Positions 1-10,869 of a DNA stretch of 64,000 nt are shown in pieces. Positions within the stretch are counted from its first letter, which is position 1. Each line of letters begins with the position of its first letter. The position numbers and the translations under genes were made by a program. Where the stretch lies: positions 1-64,000 of the forward strand of contig JAKCPI010007948.1 of the NCBI GenBank assembly GCA_023213315.1, given 5' to 3'. This DNA comes from Euborellia annulipes (lineage: Eukaryota; Arthropoda; Insecta; Dermaptera; Anisolabididae). A model generated the notes under the pieces. The model was not told the DNA's origin. It saw only the letters and a program-made list of their open reading frames with translations, and searched no databases.

Positions 1-430
1 TTATAAAACTAAGCATATTTTGTCCACCATAGTCCGATACAAAGTTTTAGAATATTAGATTTTCTAAAATATGGTAAGCTAAATAAAAGGAATTTTCCGA
101 GATACGGACGGTTAAAGTTAGACAAAATTTTATATTTCGAGAAAATTTGTTTAACTTTGACCGACCATATCTCAGTTAATAATACAAATTCCTTTTATAT
201 ATCAAATTTTAGCAAATTTAATGCTCTACAACTTTGGATCGGTCTATGGTGGACAAAATATACTTAGTTTTATAAAATAACCGAAAAACTGAAAAAAGTC
301 CAAAATTTTTGATGTTTTTCTCCCCCCTCCAAGTTAGTACAGGGTCCCGAGGACTTAGGATTAACATCCTAGAGTACTTCCAAACCCTTACCTTCGGAAT
401 ATTTTCCTGGTAAAAATCAACTGTCAAGAA
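1..430. repeat. Palindromic repeat FB1, copy 1 (cut by window start)
   Basis: About 280 bp of inverted text (TTTGTCCACCATAGT near 20 and ACTATGGTGGACAAAA near 250) followed by a flank with CTCCAAGTTAGTACAGGGT. The same arrangement recurs at 39995-40610. The shared stretch therefore includes the palindrome and about 150 bp to its right. It is non-coding; the family is not recognised. Confidence 0.7.
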
Positions 431-973
431 CTGTAAATTGAAGGTCTTTGTTCTGAAGATGGAAACGGTGGCATATCTCTTTTCCTTTGGACTACAAATA
501 CATTTCTACACCCAACCATTGATAATTAATTCATGGTGATGGCTTTTATATTATTATTTCTGTTCCCTTTTTTTTTTTTTTTTTTTTTGACTAGCGATTT
601 GGTCGATTTTTAGGTACGATATGTGTCGCCGACGTAAAGGTGGCCGCTGTACAAAAGGCACCGCTGGTATGTTTGCACAAACAAATAAAACAATCACCCA
701 ACACATCATCCATACACAAACATGTACATACTTTTTTTTTGGTTTCCATCATGCAATTAACAAACAAAAATAACAAAAACAAAAAACAGGATTTTATTTG
801 CTTTTTTTTATTTTTTGGTGTATTTATTGTAGTTTTTTTTTGTTTAATTTATTGTTTTGTTTTTTTTTTTTTCTTCTAACACAGGTTTATTTCTTGGTGT
901 ATTTTTTTTTACGTAGCGCGGACAGAGATATTGATGTTGATGTATTTTCTATTAACAAGAATATCTTTTCCAG
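431..973. other. AT-rich stretch upstream of exon a
   Basis: Contains long T runs near 570-588, 790-880 and 905. It is probably intron of the metalloprotease, since exon a starts in phase 2. No exon with a plausible frame was found. Confidence 0.5.
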
Positions 974-1029
974 ATTAGACATGTGTAGGCGGCAATTTCC
1001 AACGGATAAATGCAACCGAGGCACAGCTG
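974..1029 (+). CDS. Zinc metalloprotease, exon 'a' (internal, partial gene)
   Basis: Internal exon of 56 nt coding for 18 full residues beginning LDMCRR and ending NRGTA. A pyrimidine-rich acceptor ending in CAG precedes it and a GTGAGT donor follows. It ends in phase 1 with a G, and the next exon starts with GT, so the split codon is Gly. Joining gives the motif CNRGTAGFAYVGGAC, the typical text just upstream of the catalytic helix in ADAM/reprolysin-like metalloproteases. It starts in phase 2, so at least one more upstream exon is needed; none was seen between position 1 and 973. Seen: splice sites, phase match and open frame. Known of the family: two cysteines in this area form a disulfide before the active site. 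Confidence rests on the agreement with exon b. Confidence 0.8.
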
Positions 1030-1415
1030 GTGAGTTAAATGATAAGAGAAAAAAAAAATTCATTGCACTATATAAAGATGTGCACAAAAACACACACACC
1101 TTATCACGCGTTCAATTATTGCACTCAACTGCACTTTTAAATGTAAATAATCATAAGACAAGATAAACTAAATGAAGAGGAATTATTGATTAATAATAAA
1201 AACAAGTTTAAAAGAAGAATTCATTTCAATAACGTTGGGTTGTTCTGCATAGAAAGGTGCAAAATACCTTCATCTTAGCGTGTTGTTTATTGGAACACTA
1301 TTGGGTTTCTATATGCGTTGAAACTGGATGGGGTTCCATTGCCTATTCCCCATTTTTTGGAATTAATTGTTCTGGAAGATTAGTATACAGGGAGATCCGT
1401 ATTTTCATTTCACTA

Positions 1416-1800
1416 TTATTCTGTCATTAACAGTGTTACATGGTTGCTTTCAATTCTATTTTGTATTAAGTCCAGTGCCATTTCATATTTCAACGTAAGT
1501 ACCAGAATTAGTAGCACACTTTTGCAGTCAGGGATCCAACATTCCTGCAACATGTCGTTTGGTACCTTAGCACACTCTTCCCTAATGACTGCTTCCAAAG
1601 TGTCCAAATCACGCGGTTTTCTGGGATACACTTTCTTTTTAAAATACCCACAGAGGAAAAAAATCTGGACTTCTTGGTGACCATTCAACATTTCCGCGAC
1701 GTCCAATAACGCGGGCTGGAAAAGCCATTCTCGCGAAATCAACGCAATGGTCAGCAATGTTTTTCAGTCTATGCGCCATGTTCCTTAATTCGTGGTTAGA
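1416..1800 (-). pseudogene. Tc/mariner-like transposase, C-terminal remnant
   Basis: On the minus strand, two frames together give the typical end of a DDE (DDE_3-type) transposase: a VIGRRGNVEW segment with RSPDFF in one frame, then FFLCGYFKKKVYPRKPRD and IREECAKVPNDMLQ in another. In related elements this reads as one frame around PPRSPDLTPLDFFLWGYLK. The change of frame between the two parts shows a dead copy. It lies antisense within the first large intron of the metalloprotease. The N-terminal DNA-binding part and the terminal repeats were not found, so it is a fragment. Confidence 0.7.
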
Positions 1801-1923
1801 ACTGCAACATACAACACTTACATAATGGCATGGGATAGAGCATAATATAACGGTGGGGTTATTGATATTACATTGTTTGTGATAGAATAATAGTAAAATA
1901 AAAATAGGGACATAATAGTTGAT

Positions 1924-2358
1924 CTTTACAACTTTGAAAATTCATATAAAATTATTCAGAGAACCTACAGAGATGATTGTAGTGTCAGTTTGTAGGGAAG
2001 CACAACAAGTTTTGACTGGCCGTAGTTGCGTTATAGATGTCTGCCTTCACTGGACCCGAGCTTGCTAGCTGTATATTTTGATTTGAAGAATTAAAGTCAT
2101 ATAAATTTATTCAAAACATTTGATGGGTTTCACTTTAAACCAACTTTGTAGCTTCTTTGAATAAATTTATATTACCTAAACCAAAACACACAGCTAACAC
2201 TCTTGGTTCTAGTGAAGGCAGCCATCTTTAACCTAACTTCGCTCGTGACAGTGCGATTCGGCACTAACGAACTATGCGAGTGTGTTTCTCCACAAATAGA
2301 CACTCTGTAGGTTCCCTGAATAAATTTATAGGCCTATAAATTTTCAAAGTTGTAAAGT
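1924..2358. mobile_element. Palindromic MITE-like element N1
   Basis: Imperfect inverted repeats of about 55 bp: CTTTACAACTTTGAAAATT with CAGAGAACCTACAGAGATG at the left, and CTCTGTAGGTTCCCTGAAT with AATTTTCAAAGTTGTAAAG at the right. An inner inverted pair (GTCTGCCTTCACT near 2040; AGTGAAGGCAGCC near 2212) extends the fold. No coding frame. The superfamily is unknown. Confidence 0.65.
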
Positions 2359-2359
2359 C

Positions 2360-3225
2360 CTTTTTGAAATACCCTATATATGTAATAAAACTCAAAAATA
2401 CTCTCGAATTTTTTTATATAGTGCTTTTTGAAATTTGATGATTTTTCTAAAATATTTTGACGTCAATCTCTACTTTGAATACATTGTAAATATAATTGTA
2501 GAAATTTTATCACAATTTAAAATTATCAATAAATAATCTGATCCTTTTTATCGAATTATATTTTTATTTAAATTTTAATATTTAGTAATTTCAAAATCAT
2601 TCGTTAAAACTTTATAACGAACCCAGAATTTTCTAAAGGGGTAAGAGATAAAGGAGGGGGATAGGCATTCAAAGAAGGTAGGATAATAGGGGTAATAATA
2701 ATTTAGTTGTACTAGGGTATACAATTCAGTAAGCTTTTGGGATACTCTGTATAATAATATGTAAAATCACTTCTATCTTGAAAAAGCATGAAATTTTCTA
2801 AGTAGAAGGTGATAGTGAGAGGTAGGGGGGGGGGGGGGAAGAAATTCTTTTTACAAATCTCTATACTGTTATTATTATTATTATTTTTTTAACTAAAATA
2901 TATTAAAATTACAAAGGTAAGTAAAAACATTAAGATTTAAGATTTATCTCCATCCTATTCCTTTTTTTCTTTTCAATTATCCCTTTCCTTTATTTTTATT
3001 AATATAATTTAGTTTAAAGAACATTTAAAAGTGTAATTATCAGATTTTGGCGACTGATTTCAGAGCTTTAATTACAATCTTATCCATCCATCCACTAAAT
3101 GTGAAAAATTTTAAATTATTGGATGTGAATTCCATTTAGAAATGGATGCAATTATTGAACGTTATTTTTTTTTTTTTTTTGAATGGTATCCGCTAAATAA
3201 TTTAACTTTATTCTTTTTTTTTCTT
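2360..3225. other. AT-rich intron sequence, nothing recognised
   Basis: Low-complexity text with a G run at 2826-2838 and an ATT repeat near 2870. No exon, RNA or clear repeat border was seen. Confidence 0.5.
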
Positions 3226-4221
3226 TATCACTGATACGTAGGTTATATGTTTTCAAATATTACTATCATCTTCAGAAGTCAAATTACAATTAACAATGAC
3301 AGTAATGTCGAAATACTAAGTATTTTTAACCAGGTTCAATAAAACAGCCTAAATTTATTGGATCATTCTCATTTATTGGACTAAAAAATTATATGAGGTG
3401 TGTTAACATCAAAACAAAAAGCCTGATAAACTTTTTACAATTTTGTAATCGAATAAATGAAGATGGACAAATCAATTTAAATCGAAACGTCGTTTTATTG
3501 AACATGGTGTTTTCCAATTTGGCTGATATCCCTCCATTCCCTCTATAATTACATCACAGTCAAAACTACGAGCAACATTTTAACTGAATTGTGTTATATG
3601 ATATCCCTAAATGTTTGCTAATAAAGATGATACAGTTTTAGAATCTTCTATTGGGTATTGTTCTGGACCATAGCTTAAATTTTATATCATCAATTAGAAA
3701 TCCTTACTGAAGATGTGTGAAATTTACCGTAAAATCTCAATTATAATACGTATGCTTAATTTAATGTGAAAGTTTTCTAAAAAAATTAAGAGTTATTCAC
3801 AAATTATAAAAAAAGGTTTTTTTTAAATTTCCCAATCTTTTACTCGAGTATAGTACACACCTAATTTTATTTCGAGCTAAAAGTGAGAATTTTTAAGATC
3901 GCCTGTCAATTCCGTTAAAAAAACACTTCTGAATGCATTTGGTTGCCTACTATGAAACTTGCAGGCGCTCTTGATTGATGCTACCCTCTAGCGGGGATTA
4001 TTGAAACATATCCAAGGTCTCTATCTAGTTACTTGGCTCTTCTCAGCACTAGACAATATCCGATACAGTAGTAGATGGTGCAAAGGGGGATGGAGACGGG
4101 TGTGGATTTAATCACAAAATCTGCACAAACTCTTTAAAGGAAATTAATTTCATTTAATCCACTATCAATACCGCTTTAAAGTCATTAACAACAAATAAAT
4201 AGATAAATAAATGGTTGAACA
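3226..4221. other. AT-rich intron with weak family H traces
   Basis: Near 3270-3290 (minus strand) there is TTCTGAAGATGATAG, and near 3458-3492 (plus strand) TGAAGATGG followed by CGAAACGTCG. These resemble the family H core but are degenerate and not clearly paired. The remainder is unremarkable. Confidence 0.35.
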
Positions 4222-4235
4222 TTAAAAGATTTTAT

Positions 4236-4433
4236 GAGGATGCGGCATAAGGGCAGTCAAGGCGAAAAATAAAATAAAAGTCCATTTTTTGTCGACGTTT
4301 CGAGTGCAGATCGCACTCTTCATCAGGACAAAAATTATGTCGACAAAAAATAGACTTTTATTTTATTTTTCGCCTTGACTGCCCTTATGCCGCATCCTCA
4401 TATCATAATATCCAGCCATCAAGAAACAACTGG
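4236..4433 (-). mobile_element. Family H hairpin insertion H1 (hammerhead-like core)
   Basis: Insertion flanked by a 14 bp direct duplication TTAAAAGATTTTAT (4222-4235 and 4434-4447). The arms 4236-4296 and 4338-4400 are nearly perfect inverted copies. The loop holds one core on the minus strand (about 4285-4336). Read on that strand: flank TTTTGTC, CTGATGA, one extra A, a perfect 6 bp stem-loop GAGTGC/GCACTC, GAAAC, GTC, then GACAAAA pairing with the first flank. The right-hand unit ends with ATATCCAGCCATCAAG, an ending shared in part by other H copies (CCAGCCAT). Confidence 0.8.
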
Positions 4434-4596
4434 TTAAAAGATTTTATTTTATTTATTATAATCGTGATTGGGGTTTGCTATCCGTTCCTAAACGGGAAAA
4501 ATTAAAAAAAAAAAAAAACCTCATGAAAATTCGTAAGGTAGTTACTGAATTAATGCGTTATAAAGGAAATGTTAAAATTAAATCTCATTTTTGTTA

Positions 4597-5230
4597 TTTA
4601 TATGGGAAGACGGTGGTGTAACAGGCTAGGGTGTCGGCTTCTACAAAGAAGATCCGTGTTCATATCCTGGGCGTGCAGGATTTTTTTCATTAAATAAAAA
4701 ATATTTATTTAATGTAAGCGTATCCTCAAATACATCCTGGATAGGAATATTGGATCTTACCACAATATCCCCCAGTCAACTCTACGAGGAGAGGGAGTTT
4801 CTGTGACATCCCGTCCTGTGAAAGGGACGTAAAGAAAGTTCCCGCTCAGTGATGCATTCTTCGAAAGGAGTCAGTGCTGAGGGAGTCCCTCCTCAACTAG
4901 GACATCCTCTCTAGTATAGAAGAGGTTGGCTAAAAGGAACTAGAAATAGGGATTAGTTCATTAGCTAGAAATGAACGCAGGAGATTAATAAATAAAAGAA
5001 ATTATTTAGCGGATCTATTCTCAATATATACATACCTATTATAATTAGTATATTATTATTTTTTATTAAATTCTTATTCTTGACTGTCAAATCTATCCAA
5101 ATCTTTAAAATACAAAAAAAATAAACTTTTAAAACCGCCTGGCTGATAAATGGAATGGCTCTGATGATGATGATGATGATGATTGATATGCGATGCAAAG
5201 CCCAAAGGGCCGAGGTAAGTGCACGAGTGA
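4597..5230 (+). mobile_element. tRNA-like SINE S2, copy 1
   Basis: The head has a box A-like TGGTGTAACAGGCTAGG (about 4613) and a box B-like GTGTTCATATCC (about 4660). A body with GTCCCTCCTCAACTAGGAC (about 4884) follows, shared with a second copy at 9050-9260. A (TGA)n run near 5160-5180 is close to the end. The exact 3' border is uncertain. Confidence 0.55.
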
Positions 5231-6100
5231 CAATGGCTTTGTAGGCTTTGTATACTACTAAAAAAAAAACAAATGGTTGAAAGGGAATTAATTAATCGCT
5301 TGGAATGTCGCGCAAAACACTAACAACACTCACTCATATCATGTGATGAAAAAATATTCTTAAAAAAAAAAAATCATTGTGTGGTTTTATGAAAGCACGA
5401 TGCAAGTGAAACTTTTTTTTTGGATCGTAGGCGTTTAATTTCAGAAAATTATTCAATTAAGGGTATTAAAATTGCGTTTTTAATCTTAACTTAATAATTG
5501 GGAAATGGGAAATCAATAGACGCATGTTAAAAACTGAGAACAATATTTATTTAGCAATTGAAGTTTTGAATTATTTTAAATTATTTTCAAAATTATATTT
5601 TATCAATTTAAAAATTAAATATTTAAATCTCACAATTATTTTTTTATAATTCGTCATATATATTAAATTTCAACTTTCCTATTTTTGTCGTCACGGCTTG
5701 TCACGTCACGGCCTGTAACGCGACATGCTGATAGAAGAGCGAAAAAATTTGAGAGGATCAAATAAAAGTTTCACTTTAAAAAAAAAAAATATTTTAGTGA
5801 AATAATGCGCTTATATTTACTGGCATTTTCACAGCACAGTATTGTCGAAATATGTAAAAAGTGTATTATTTCACTAATAAAACGTTAAGAGTTTATAAAA
5901 CAATATAATGGCAAAGTGCTTAGAATTGGAGGAGGGAGATTCCAAGATTCGAATAAAAAATACTTTGTTATGATTAATTGAATGAAGATTCTGGGACGTA
6001 GAGACGGTGTCACTGCGGCTCTCTTTTAATTTTTTTTATTTGTTTAAACTGGTAACCATTGGCTCTAGTTGAAACATTATGTTTTAATAGGAGAATTAAA
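5231..6100. other. AT-rich intron sequence
   Basis: Contains A and T runs and a repeated phrase AAAGTTTCACTTTAAA (near 5770) that recurs in altered form near 7010. No gene or border was recognised. Confidence 0.45.
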
Positions 6101-6900
6101 TCCAAGTATGATACACAAGCTTTTTTTGTTTCAATAATTTATTTAACACTTTATACTTAAGGTTATGGAGAAAGAAAAAACCAGCGAATGCTTTCCACGT
6201 TAAAATAATTTATTCGCAGATATTTCGGTAAGCCTAACGCAAACCATCCTCAGTGCTTCAAATTATATGATTGTGGAGCGTTTAATAAACTCATAAAATG
6301 CTTGAGAAGCCATTCTATATATGGAGGGGACAAAATCGTATGAAGCAAGTCACTGAGAGAAAAATAGCATCTATATACATAAGACACAATCGAATTTTTT
6401 CTTATTAGAAGTATTAGAAAGTACACGCGCCTGGTGGGTCACTGTGAGAAATTATCTTAAAGCATACAAAAATTCGATTGTGTCTTATGTATATAGATGC
6501 TATTTTTCTCTCAGTGACTTGCTTCATACGATTTTGTCCCTTCCATATATAGAATGGCTTCTCAAGCATTTTATGAGTTTATTAAACGCTCCACAATCAT
6601 ATAATTTGAAGCACTGAGGATGGTTTGCGTTAGGCTTACCGAAATATCTGCGAATAAATTATTTTAACGTGGAAAGCATTCGCTGGTTTTTTCTTTCTCC
6701 ATAACCTTAATACTGTTGACCCAGCATACTTCGTTTCGTTTACTTTATACTTATTTCATTGATTTCTTTTAACATAATAATGTTCAGTATGTTAAGTATA
6801 ATAATGATGTTAAGTATATAATTCACTTCTGATGATGACACATCTGGTGTCGACATACGTATAAAGTGTTGAATAAATTATTGAAACCTAAAAAAAAAAC
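6100..6900. mobile_element. Family H outer element H2b with H2 nested inside
   Basis: Inverted flanks: CCAAGTATGATACACAAG with GTTTCAATAATTTATT at the left, AATAAATTATTGAAAC with CACTTGTGTTATTTTACTTGG at the right. A core-like CTGATGA, then T, GACAC/GGTGTC stem and GACATACG lies at about 6833-6870. The inner element H2 interrupts it. Confidence 0.6.
6160..6741. mobile_element. Family H hairpin insertion H2 (long arms)
   Basis: Insertion between two copies of ACTTTATACTTA (6148-6159 and 6742-6753). The arms are about 230 bp each, almost perfectly inverted, with a loop of about 80 bp. Each arm carries a core: minus strand about 6212-6259, plus strand about 6610-6655, with CTGAGGA, a stem closed by GGT/ACC, and GAAATATCTGCG. 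The unit ends near CCCAGCATAC, also seen at H12. Confidence 0.75.
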
Positions 6901-6999
6901 ACTTGTGTTATTTTACTTGGATTCTATTAAAATTTTGTTATGACATTTTTACATCAAAATATTAAGACATTCAGGCCACAGTAGCTGAAAAAAATTTGA

Positions 7000-7717
7000 G
7001 GCCACCAAATAAAACTTCCACTTTAAAATAATACTATACCGCGCGTGCGATATCCGTCTTTGTGCCCGTTTGACACGCTCAAAAATAATGGGGAGGCTCA
7101 AAGAAACCAAAATTTCCCATTTAAAAGCATTGGGTTCTATCTCTTTTTATGAAAAATTAACGCCAATTAATTATAAAAATTAAATCTCACAAATTAAAAA
7201 TAATAAAAATTTTTATATAATTAAATTTTCTTTTTTTTTTTTTTTTTCACTAACTCTCAGAAATATCTGCATACATTTTCACCAAAAACGAATATACAAA
7301 GTATTTGGCCACTTAACCTCCAATTCTATATTTTCATATCTTCAGATTTTTTTAAATGACCTTTTTTTAATACGTTTTTCATACTAAAACTAAACATGAA
7401 GAAATTTTTTTCATCAAAAAAAAAAAAAACTAAAACAAAAAACAAACGCTCATTTAAATAACAAAAACTTGTTGGGATGTTATTAACAAATTAACAAACA
7501 AAAATAAAATACACACAAAAAAATATACAAATTTATTTTTCATTTTTTTTTTTTTTCAAATAAAATTTTCATTTTTTTTTCTATTTCAAAAAAAAAAAAT
7601 TTTTTTTAATATTCCTTGATATTACTGTCCTCTTTTTTTCTTTAATTTTCTTTATTATTTATTATTTTTTGTTTTTTGTTTTATTAATTTTTTTTTTTTT
7701 TTTCGGTGATAATATAG
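7000..7717. other. End of large intron, T- and A-rich
   Basis: A succession of A and T homopolymers up to the acceptor of exon b. The run at 7687-7703 serves as polypyrimidine tract. Nothing else was seen. Confidence 0.5.
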
Positions 7718-7844
7718 GTTTCGCTTATGTTGGTGGAGCTTGTGTTGTTAATAAACGTCTGGAGAAAGTAAACAGTGTTGCCATTATTGAAGACACTGGC
7801 GGATTTTCTGGAATTATTGTTGGCGCTCATGAAGTTGGCCATTT
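7718..7844 (+). CDS. Zinc metalloprotease, exon 'b' with HExxH
   Basis: Exon of 127 nt: GT completing the Gly from exon a, 41 full codons from FAYVGGAC to AHEVGH, then TT of a split Leu codon. The acceptor is AATATAG behind a long T tract and the donor is GTAAGT. The His codons at 7828-7830 and 7840-7842 and the Glu between them form the HExxH zinc and catalytic motif. The preceding IIEDTGGFSGIIVGA is the usual beta-strand and helix lead-in of reprolysin-like proteases. The enzyme would hydrolyse peptide bonds using zinc. Upstream pro-domain and signal peptide are outside the window, so secretion cannot be judged here. Base composition is clearly less AT-rich than the flanking intron. Confidence 0.93.
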
Positions 7845-7922
7845 GTAAGTTTAATTTTTCTCAGTCTATCTCCGTTATTTTAACTTTATTTATTTATTTA
7901 TTTATTATTATTTTTCGTCTAG
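7845..7922 (+). other. 78 bp intron splitting the zinc-binding motif
   Basis: GTAAGT donor and a TCTAG acceptor behind a TTTATTTATTTATT stretch. It falls in phase 2 inside the Leu codon directly after HEVGH, separating the first two zinc ligands from the third. It is much shorter than the preceding intron (1030-7717) and contains no repeat. Confidence 0.9.
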
Positions 7923-8087
7923 ATTGGGCGCAGTGCATGATGGTTCACCTCCGCCTAGCTATTTAGGCGGCCCCGGAGCTGAAAAATGCCGATGGGAAGA
8001 TGGCTTTATTATGTCCGATTTAAGACACACGGAGAAAGGATTTCGATGGTCCGCCTGTTCAGTCGCCTCTTTTCATCATTTCCTCAA
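7923..8087 (+). CDS. Zinc metalloprotease, exon 'c' with third zinc ligand and Met-turn
   Basis: Exon of 165 nt beginning with A, which completes the Leu codon from exon b, followed by 54 codons, then AA before a GTAAAT donor. It opens LGAVHDGSPPP: the His at 7936-7938 is the third zinc ligand, so the joined motif reads HEVGHLLGAVHD. Further on, GFIMSD carries the Met-turn methionine expected in metzincins, and cysteines in EKCRWED and WSACS fit the conserved disulfides. The exon ends SFHHFL. The reading frame is open with no frameshift, so this looks like an intact gene. The downstream exon could not be placed with confidence; sequence after 8087 is occupied at once by a MITE. The gene symbol is not assigned because many paralogues exist in arthropods. 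Confidence 0.93.
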
Positions 8088-8096
8088 GTAAATAAA

Positions 8097-9037
8097 TAAA
8101 TACTGTACTGATAAAAAGAAAGCTTTGAGTCAACGTGGTTTCAGTTGAGTCAAATACATGGCGTATTTACGGGCGGCGAAATACTCAACTACCTAGGTTT
8201 AAGTACGGCGCGTATTTGAAAGAGATCGTTCAGTCAAATACATGGCGTATTCATGAGAAATTACGCAGTACTTAAGTGGCGTCCTATGTAACTTGTTCAA
8301 TAATATACGTGTTTAAGTTAATATAATAAGCATTTTATTTAGCCAGCCTACGTTTTTCTTACAATAACTATTCTATTCAATTAGAAAACGAAATAAATTC
8401 TATCAATTTTTTAGGAATTTGAGTGAAAATACATTTATTTGCAGCAATCTTCAGACTCATTTATTCAAATTCTTCACGATATTTTTTTAACTACGGAATT
8501 AATTGTTTGAAATATATACAGTGTTACTGAAATTTCTTATGAAATTTATGCTATAATGACCGATTTTGACTTACGTAAATATTTATTAAAATGAAAAAAT
8601 TAATTTATTTTCTCCAAAAAATATATGAGATTAGCAAAAAATTTATTGTTTTTTTTTTGAGTGCCTACTTGTATTGATGTTAAATAAACTGTAGTTAATC
8701 TCGTTGAGTAGTAAAAAGTTATTCTAATTAGTTAGTTTAGTTTAGTTTAGTTTATTTTAAATTTATATGTATTTCTACTAAATACGTGTAGATGTATCTA
8801 GCTCTATCTGTTGTTTGCCGGACGAACCTCACATTTCTTCCATTCAAATACATCGTATTTGACCGGAAAAATGCTGTTATAAAGGGAATGCCATACCTGC
8901 CTCTACTCAAATGCTTCGATTTAGTTGTCTCAAATACTGCGTTTTTGAACCAATTGAAATGTTGTTAACTCAAGAGCGGATTGACCAAATACGTGGCGTA
9001 TTTGGGGAAAAAAACTGCATTTTTATCAGTGTGTACT
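8097..9037. mobile_element. MITE N2 with subterminal repeats, next to exon c
   Basis: Ends are inverted (ACTGATAAAAA near 8101 and TTTTTATCAGT near 9022). Both end regions carry several copies of CAAATAC and of GGCGTATTTG-like words (8151, 8203, 8235 at the left; 8845, 8992 at the right). Such subterminal repeats are usual transposase-binding arrays in DNA transposons. There is no coding frame. It starts about 10 bp after the donor of exon c. Confidence 0.6.
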
Positions 9038-9049
9038 TCTTTGAGGATA

Positions 9050-9260
9050 GAATTTAGAGTTTTTTGTTGGGTTCGAGAACCCGGAGGCCTGGTGCAAAAG
9101 GGTAGCGCACCGATGCCCCAGAAAGGCTGAGGGGTCCCTCCTCAAAACTAGGACATCCTTCCTAGCAGGGAAGAGGTTGGATAAAAGGAATCGGAGGGAA
9201 CCAGAAATAAGGGAGTAGTTAACTAGCTAGAAACCATCGCGGGGAATTAAGAGTTAATTT
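9050..9260 (+). mobile_element. SINE S2, copy 2 (partial)
   Basis: Shares GTCCCTCCTC, AACTAGGACATCCT, AGAAGAGGTTGG-like and AGTTAACTAGCTAGAAA text with 4880-4975. The upstream part carries GGGTTCGAGAACCCGG, a box B-like word. Confidence 0.5.
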
Positions 9261-9581
9261 TATTGAGAATACAGTAGATTTATTGTCACTCGGCTGCAAA
9301 GGCTTCTTTTGATACCTTGAGTACAATATTATTAGAGAGTAATATAGTGTTTAATACAATATAATTTTATTCCTTTAGGTCATGAAGCAGGAGAATTGAA
9401 ATTTCTGTTTTTAGGATTAATCCCCTCGAATACTTCTGTGTGTCCTTCAGTCCAGTATCTCAACCGTTTCTCTTTTATACGGCGGTATAAATTTACTAGT
9501 AGCGCCCGAAGCACCAAGCACTTGGGCCGCCATTGTGGACTCGTTGTGGCATGCGCCGAATCATTTCCACGCTGCCTCCTA

Positions 9582-10072
9582 AGGTGCGATTTCTTTGCAA
9601 CCACCGAGACGACTAGAGTCGCTCGGCTGCAAAACCTCCATCAAAGCAGGCGGTTGGTTGAATTCCTATGAAGGTGCGATCACACAGGGACCGGACTTGC
9701 GTTTACTGACTAGGGTTCGAGTCCGGATTGGGGGGTTAATTGTATTTAATCTTTTGAAAATATTATATTCATGGGTGTTGCCGAACATGTTCTACAAATT
9801 TAGAATCATCCATTTTTATTTTTTTTTCTTTATTTACCAAGCCTGAAATATATTTAAAAGATTCGAGGTGAACCGAGGGAAAATGGCTAGCGACGCCGCG
9901 ACAGTTCTGACTCTGATCGCTTATGGTATCAATCCAGTCGTTAGTGTCGTTTCAGTGTCGCTACAGATGCCTTATACGAATGGGTTCCATTCATTTACAC
10001 AGAAGCAGTCATTAGTGGCTATAGCCGAGTGTCTCTAGCCGTTTCAGTCGTTACAAAGGAATTGCACCTTTA
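9582..10072. mobile_element. MITE N3 with 38 bp inverted ends
   Basis: Left end AAGGTGCGATTTCTTTGCAA with CGAGACGACTAGAG; the right end is its inverted form (CTCTAGCCGTTTCAGTCG, then TTACAAAGGAATTGCACCTT). The middle includes a tRNA-like phrase TAGGGTTCGAGTCC near 9712, suggesting a nested SINE fragment. Superfamily unknown. Confidence 0.6.
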
Positions 10073-10247
10073 CCCAGTCTAACCGCTAGGATTAATCTAG
10101 CAACCTATTGGGAGGGACCACGTGTATATCCTTCGGTTCCAAAATTGTACATCCCAGTGGATACTCTAGTTTATGTTACCGCCGGAGAACAAGTACAAAG
10201 AATGTGTATGGGGTATAATCATCTGATTTGCAAAAAGCTTAATTCTG

Positions 10248-10332
10248 GAAGCCACTAATCCTAGATTCACCTGTGGCATTGCTTAACTGTAAAAGATCTT
10301 GGTGACTATTGCCCTCGCTGACGGGCTGTAAT
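10248..10332 (+). repeat. Dispersed repeat E, copy 1
   Basis: The text around AGATCTTGGTGACTATTGCC matches 50806-50895 (GGATCTTGGTGACTGTTG) and 18066-18130 (GAGCCACCTATCC, GCTTAACAACATTAATCTTGG). Three partial copies in one window show a dispersed repeat of unknown class. Confidence 0.5.
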
Positions 10333-10533
10333 TATTGATTACATTGACTAATAGAGTTCTCTGAAATTTTGGATGCTTTCCGGTCATATCTATTTTTTTG
10401 AAATGAAGTAGTAGCTTTAGAAAAGGGAATTTGAGCGCGAATTCTCATTCCTCTAATTATGAAGTTTAAATTACAAGGGGACCCTACGAAGAGTGGGTCA
10501 TTGATTTTTTTTTATTCTCATAGGATTTAAAGG

Positions 10534-10866
10534 TGAGTATCTGGACATCAATTTCTTAAATGCATTATGATTCTCAAAAAAACTCAAGAAAATTGACTTT
10601 GAACATTTCCGAGTTCTATAAGTTTGGATAATTGTGTTACATTTTCACAATTGATTGTTATTTTATTTCATATACATGTATTTTCATATACATCGTATAC
10701 AAATTAAGGTGGATAACAATACGTTCACCACTTGTCGAAACTCGTTACGGATTAGGCCTGAAAATGCGAACTTAGAACTTTCAAATCTTCAAAGTCGATT
10801 TTCTCGAGTGTTTATGAGAAAAGCATCTTACTGGTTTAGGAAATTGATGTCCAGATACTCCCGAGT
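10534..10866. mobile_element. MITE-like inverted repeat N4
   Basis: Left GAGTATCTGGACATCAATTT and right AAATTGATGTCCAGATACTC are a perfect 20 bp inverted pair, with more diverged inner inverted text (TGATTCTCAAAAAAACTC against GATTTTCTCGAGTGT). Non-coding. Confidence 0.65.
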
Positions 10867-10869
10867 ATA

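Noticed and set aside
3225..3300. A further hammerhead-like core near TTCTGAAGATGATAG
   Set aside because: The stem-loop does not pair and GAAAC is absent at the right distance; probably a decayed copy at most.
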